NCBI RefSeq assembly: GCF_019704555.1
Contig: NZ_AP024745.1
Location: 4,968,501-5,032,500, forward strand
DNA from: Actinoplanes sp. L3-i22
GTDB lineage: Bacteria > Actinomycetota > Actinomycetes > Mycobacteriales > Micromonosporaceae
DNA length: 64,000 nt
Direction of reading: 5' to 3'
Below the pieces are notes generated by a model. That model searched no databases and was not told where the DNA came from. It worked only from the letters and a program-made list of their open reading frames with translations. Below are positions 60,657 to 64,000 of the stretch, in pieces; within the stretch, counting starts at the first letter, position 1, and each line of letters begins with the position of its first letter. Position numbers and translations under genes: made by a program.

Positions 60657-61537
60657 TGGGCACGGCACGCAACGGCGACATCGATATCGCGTACGAGGTG
60701 GAAGGCCCAGAGGACGGCGTCCCGCTTCTGTTGATCATGGGGCTGGGACTGTCGATGTCCTTCTGGCCGGAAGGGCTCCGCCGGGAGCTGACCGAGCACG
60801 GGTTCCGGGTCGCCCGCTTCGACAACCGTGACGTCGGCTCCTCGACCCGCCTCACCGGGCTGGGCCTGCCGTCGCCATTGGTCTGGGTGACCCGGCGCTG
60901 GGACGGGTACTCCCTGGCCGACATGGCCGGCGACGCGCTGGCCGTGCTGGACGACCTGGGCTGGGGCGACGCCCACATAGTGGGGATATCGCTGGGCGGC
61001 ATGATCGCCCAGACGCTCGCCGGCCGGCATCCGGAGCGGGCGCGCACCCTGACGTCCATCTCGTCCACCCCGGCGGCGCACATCGGCCGCCCGCACCCGA
61101 GTGTGCTGCCGGCGCTGATCCCGCTGCCTATGCACGACCGGGACGCGGCGGCCCGGCGGATGGTGCGCATCTTCCGGATCATCGGTTCGCCCGGTTATCC
61201 CCGGGACGAGCAGCTCATCGCCGAGGCCGCGCGCCAGAGCTTCGACCAGGGGCATGACGCCAACGGTGTCCGCCGTCAGCTGGCGGCCATCCTGTCGGGC
61301 GAGGACCGGCGCCCGCTGCTGCGGGGTCTGCGCATGCCGGTGCTCGTCGTGCACGGCACCGAGGACCCGCTGATCCGGCCGGCCGGCGGACGGGCCACCG
61401 CACGGGCGGTCAGCGGCGCCAAACTCGTGGAGTTCACCGGCATGGGGCACGACCTGCCGGACGCGTTGTTCCCGGCCATCGCCGGCGAGATCGCCGACCT
61501 GGCCTCGCTGCGTGCCCGGCGCGGCTCCGCCACCTAA
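60656..61537 (+). CDS. Alpha/beta hydrolase
   Basis: A 293-aa hydrolase. Nucleophile elbow GISLGGMIAQ, oxyanion region LLIMGLGLSM, acid in LVVHGTEDPLI, and His in FTGMGHDLPDALF. The family member profile (MSFWPEGLRRELTEHGFRVARFDNRDVGSSTRL) is typical of hydrolases annotated near AKR or Mhp enzymes in actinomycetes; the substrate is unknown. It converges on the GH65 gene with a 4-nt overlap of the two stop codons. Confidence 0.87.
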   Translation: MGTARNGDIDIAYEVEGPEDGVPLLLIMGLGLSMSFWPEGLRRELTEHGFRVARFDNRDVGSSTRLTGLGLPSPLVWVTRRWDGYSLADMAGDALAVLDDLGWGDAHIVGISLGGMIAQTLAGRHPERARTLTSISSTPAAHIGRPHPSVLPALIPLPMHDRDAAARRMVRIFRIIGSPGYPRDEQLIAEAARQSFDQGHDANGVRRQLAAILSGEDRRPLLRGLRMPVLVVHGTEDPLIRPAGGRATARAVSGAKLVEFTGMGHDLPDALFPAIAGEIADLASLRARRGSAT

Positions 61538-63903
61538 GGGATCAGCCGGGTGCGGTGCAGGGGGCTGCGTCCCGGCGGCTGCGCCGGCGTCGCGGTCAGT
61601 GGCGTGATCGGCGGGATCGGCCGGGCCACCGGGGCGGCCGTGGTCAGTACCAGCGGCTCGCCGTGATGGGTCAGCTCGAGCTTCGCGTCACCACCGGCCG
61701 CGCGCAGCGTGTAGACGGCCTCGGCGGGCCGTACCGTCACGTGCAGCCGCAGCCCGCGCCACAGCATGGCGAAGGCCAGCCGGTCGATACGGCCGGGCAG
61801 CCGGGGCGTGAACGAGAGCGTGCCGCCGTGGTCGCGCATCCCGCCGAGCCCGGCAACCAGGGACAGCCACGCCCCGGCCAGTGATGCGATGTGCAGCCCG
61901 TCGCGGGTGTTGTGGTGCAGGTCGTACAGATCGGTCAGGACCGCCTCGCCGATGTAGTCGTGCGCCAACTCCAGGTGCCCGACCTCGGCGGCGAGGATCG
62001 CCTGGGTGCACGCCGACAGCGAGGAGTCGCGGACGGTGCGGCGCTCGTAGTACGCGAAGTCGCGGGCCTTGTCCGCCAGGCTGAACTCGTCGCCGCACCA
62101 GTGCAGCGCCAGCACCAGGTCGGCCTGCTTGACCACCTGGGACCGGTACAGATCCAGGTACGGGAAGTTCAGCATCAGCGGGTAGTCCTCGGCTCCGGTG
62201 GCGGCGAAATCCCATTCCCGCATCAGGGTGAACCCGTTCACCTGCGGGTGCACCCCGAGTTGCTCGTCGTACGGGAAACTCATGGCGGCCGCCGCGGCCC
62301 GCCAGGCCGCCGCCTCCTCTTCGCCGACCTTGAGCTCGCCGGCCCGATCGGGATGGCGCGCCGCGGCGTCGGCCGCGGCGATCAGGTTCCGCCGCGCCAT
62401 CAGATTCGTGTACACGTTGTCGTCGGCGACGGCGGTGTACTCGTCCGGGCCGGTGACCCCACCCAGGTGGAAGCGACCGTCGCGGTCGTAGTGACCGAAC
62501 GAGGCCCACAGCCGGGCGGTCTCCACCAGTAGTTCGAGGCCGACATCCCGGTCGAAGGCAGTGTCGCCGGTGGCCTGCACATAGCGGACCACCGCGTCGG
62601 CGATGTCGGCGGCCAGGTGCACCGCGGCGGTGCCGGCCGGCCAGTAACCCGAGCACTCCTGCCCACGGATCGTCCGCCACGGGAAGGCCGCGCCGGCCCA
62701 GCCCAGCGTCGCCGCCCGTTCCCGGGCCAGGCCCAGCGTCGCGTGCCGCCAGCGCAGCGCTCCGGAGGCGGCGTCCGGCCGCAGGTAGGTGAGCACCGGC
62801 AGTACGTATCGTTCGGTGTCCCAGAAGACGTGCCCGTCGTACCCGGCGCCGGTCAGGCCCTTGGCGGCGATCGGCCGGCGATCGGCCCGCGCCCCGGCCT
62901 GCAGCACGTGGAACATCGCGAGCCGGACCGCCTGCTGCACCTCGGCGTCGCCGTCGAGCTCGATGTCGGCACCGTCCCAGAACTCGTCGAGCCACGCCCG
63001 CTGCGCGGCGAGCAGGCCGTCCCAACCCTCGAACCGGGCGCCGGCCAGCGCGGCGGCGACCTGGTCGTGCACCGCGGGCCGCGACCGGCGGCTCGACCAG
63101 CCGTACGCGATGATTTTGACAAGCCGCAGCCGCTGCCCGGGTGTCAGCCGGCAGGCGATCGTGGTGCGCGCCAGATCCGGTTCCGCCTCGGTGTCGTACC
63201 GCAGCCCGGATGGGCCCTGCACCAGATGGTCCATCGCCGCGGCGACACGCAGGCCACTTTCGCGGGTGACGTGCGACAGCACCGCATGGGTGCCGTCGGC
63301 GTGGTGCTCCTCGGCGATCAGCGGCGCGCGCAGCACCGCCGACACCCGGGGATCCCGGAGCGGACCGGGCAGCGTCTCGTTCGCGACCAGCTCGGACTGG
63401 ACGATCACCCGCAGCGGGGTGTCCACCGGAGTCACCTCGTACTCGATCGCGGCTATCGAGCGCTGCGCGAAGGAGACCAGGCGGGTGGAGCGCACCCGGA
63501 CCGCCCGCCCGGCCGGTGACTCCCACTCCACCTCGCGGCGCAGCACCCCGGCGCGCAGGTCCAGCTCGCGCTCGTGCCGGAGCAGCCGGCCGTCCCGCAC
63601 GTCGAACGGCTCGTCGTCGACCAGCAGGCGGATCACCTTGCCGTCGGTGACGTTGACGATCGTCTGGCCGGACTCGGGGTAGCCGTACCCCGCCTCGGCG
63701 TAGGGCAGCGGCCGTAGTTCGAAGAACGAGTTGAGGTAGGTCCCGGGGGTGGCGTGCGGGTCGCCCTCGTCGAGGTTGCCGCGCAGCCCGAGGTTTCCGT
63801 TGGACAGGGCGAACAGCGACTCGGAGCGGGCCAGGATCTCCCGGTCCAGGTACGTCTCGCGCACCCGCCAGGGCTCCACGGTGTACGCCGGATGCCGGAT
63901 CAC
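61534..63903 (-). CDS. Glycoside hydrolase family 65 disaccharide phosphorylase
   Basis: A 789-aa protein of the GH65 family. It starts MIRHPAYTVEPWRVRETYLD, then ESLFALSNGNLGLRGNLDEGDPHATPGTYLNSFFE, the N-terminal beta-sandwich typical of the group. The (alpha/alpha)6 barrel contains FWDTERYVLPVL and GVTGPDEYTAVADDNVYTN, with E488 as the general acid. A compact C-terminal beta domain follows. GH65 enzymes phosphorolyse alpha-linked glucose disaccharides (maltose, trehalose, kojibiose, nigerose) to glucose 1-phosphate; the specific sugar cannot be read from sequence here. A perfect DosR-type box precedes it, so it may mobilise stored trehalose or maltose during dormancy. Confidence 0.9.
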   Translation of the reverse strand: MIRHPAYTVEPWRVRETYLDREILARSESLFALSNGNLGLRGNLDEGDPHATPGTYLNSFFELRPLPYAEAGYGYPESGQTIVNVTDGKVIRLLVDDEPFDVRDGRLLRHERELDLRAGVLRREVEWESPAGRAVRVRSTRLVSFAQRSIAAIEYEVTPVDTPLRVIVQSELVANETLPGPLRDPRVSAVLRAPLIAEEHHADGTHAVLSHVTRESGLRVAAAMDHLVQGPSGLRYDTEAEPDLARTTIACRLTPGQRLRLVKIIAYGWSSRRSRPAVHDQVAAALAGARFEGWDGLLAAQRAWLDEFWDGADIELDGDAEVQQAVRLAMFHVLQAGARADRRPIAAKGLTGAGYDGHVFWDTERYVLPVLTYLRPDAASGALRWRHATLGLARERAATLGWAGAAFPWRTIRGQECSGYWPAGTAAVHLAADIADAVVRYVQATGDTAFDRDVGLELLVETARLWASFGHYDRDGRFHLGGVTGPDEYTAVADDNVYTNLMARRNLIAAADAAARHPDRAGELKVGEEEAAAWRAAAAAMSFPYDEQLGVHPQVNGFTLMREWDFAATGAEDYPLMLNFPYLDLYRSQVVKQADLVLALHWCGDEFSLADKARDFAYYERRTVRDSSLSACTQAILAAEVGHLELAHDYIGEAVLTDLYDLHHNTRDGLHIASLAGAWLSLVAGLGGMRDHGGTLSFTPRLPGRIDRLAFAMLWRGLRLHVTVRPAEAVYTLRAAGGDAKLELTHHGEPLVLTTAAPVARPIPPITPLTATPAQPPGRSPLHRTRLIP

Positions 63904-63939
63904 GACTCCTAGTCCACCTGATCGGCCGCCCGGCGGACA

Positions 63940-63953
63940 GGGACTTCCGGCCC
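63940..63953 (-). promoter_or_regulatory. DosR-type box between divergent genes
   Basis: Written on the plus strand GGGAC-TTCC-GGCCC, a full match. It lies 36 bp from the GH65 start and 33 bp from the partial gene at 63987. Confidence 0.6.
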
Positions 63954-63986
63954 TGCCCGCGCGGTCGTCGTTGTCCGACGGTGGAG

Positions 63987-64000
63987 ATGAGCGACGAGAG
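63987..64000 (+). CDS. Start of an unknown gene (cut by the window edge)
   Basis: ATGAGCGACGAG begins after GGTGGAG and continues beyond the window. Only MSDE is visible, so nothing can be said of the product. The DosR-type box upstream suggests it belongs to the same regulon. Confidence 0.35.

Noticed and set aside
1..64000. CRISPR array, tRNA, rRNA, riboswitch
   Set aside because: No regularly spaced repeats, no cloverleaf-type segments and no known aptamer patterns were seen on either strand.

Overview
This is a GC-rich (about 70% by eye) actinomycete chromosome segment. GC-rich third codon positions, strong AGGAGG-type ribosome sites, many orphan sensor kinases, two chemoreceptors (which imply motility), an FxSxx-COOH gene pair and a DosR-type dormancy gene set together suggest a motile member of the Micromonosporaceae, most like Actinoplanes. 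That assignment is an inference. I see no rRNA, tRNA, CRISPR array or replication origin.

Left part (1-13.4 kb). The 5' end of an asparagine synthase gene runs off the left edge. Next come an unknown gene, a SRPBCC gene divergent from a TetR regulator with a clear palindromic operator between them, a 1036-aa hybrid histidine kinase coupled to a small ORF, a membrane chemoreceptor, two more orphan histidine kinases, a frameshifted remnant, a secreted ricin-type lectin, a DHCW-motif cupin and an alpha/beta hydrolase. A degenerate intergenic repeat occurs twice here.

Middle (13.4-24.6 kb). An fxsC-fxsT pair (TIR-like protein plus ParA/NB-ARC/TPR protein of FxSxx-COOH peptide systems) stands without the precursor peptide or radical SAM enzyme. 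A frameshifted TnpB-like gene abuts its promoter, followed by a 1471-aa HEAT-repeat protein.

Right part (24.8-64 kb) is a dormancy (DosR/DevR-like) island. It opens with a DosS-type haem GAF histidine kinase whose predicted haem and phospho-acceptor histidines fall at H151 and H395. Around it lie homologues of classic DosR-regulon members: Hsp20, six universal stress proteins, DUF1876, an APH-AAA ATPase, a CtpF-like P-type ATPase, two CBS-BON proteins, an alcohol dehydrogenase and a wax-ester/triacylglycerol synthase. There is a lipid-storage block (WS/DGAT, acyl-CoA ligase, HAD-acyltransferase, PlsB), a GNAT/acyl-CoA-synthetase fusion with a damaged ATP-grasp domain, a PAS chemoreceptor, a slipin, DoxX, PspC, a flavodoxin and a GH65 phosphorylase. 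About twenty near-palindromic 14-bp sites of the form GGGNC-N4-GNCCC sit 35-145 bp upstream of start codons throughout this part and almost certainly form one regulon. No DevR-type response regulator is encoded in the window. A remnant of hypE shows that hydrogenase maturation genes once sat in the island and were lost.

Taken together, the right half looks like a programme for oxygen limitation: redox sensing, ion homeostasis, protein and ribosome protection, and storage of acyl chains as neutral lipid, all under one operator.
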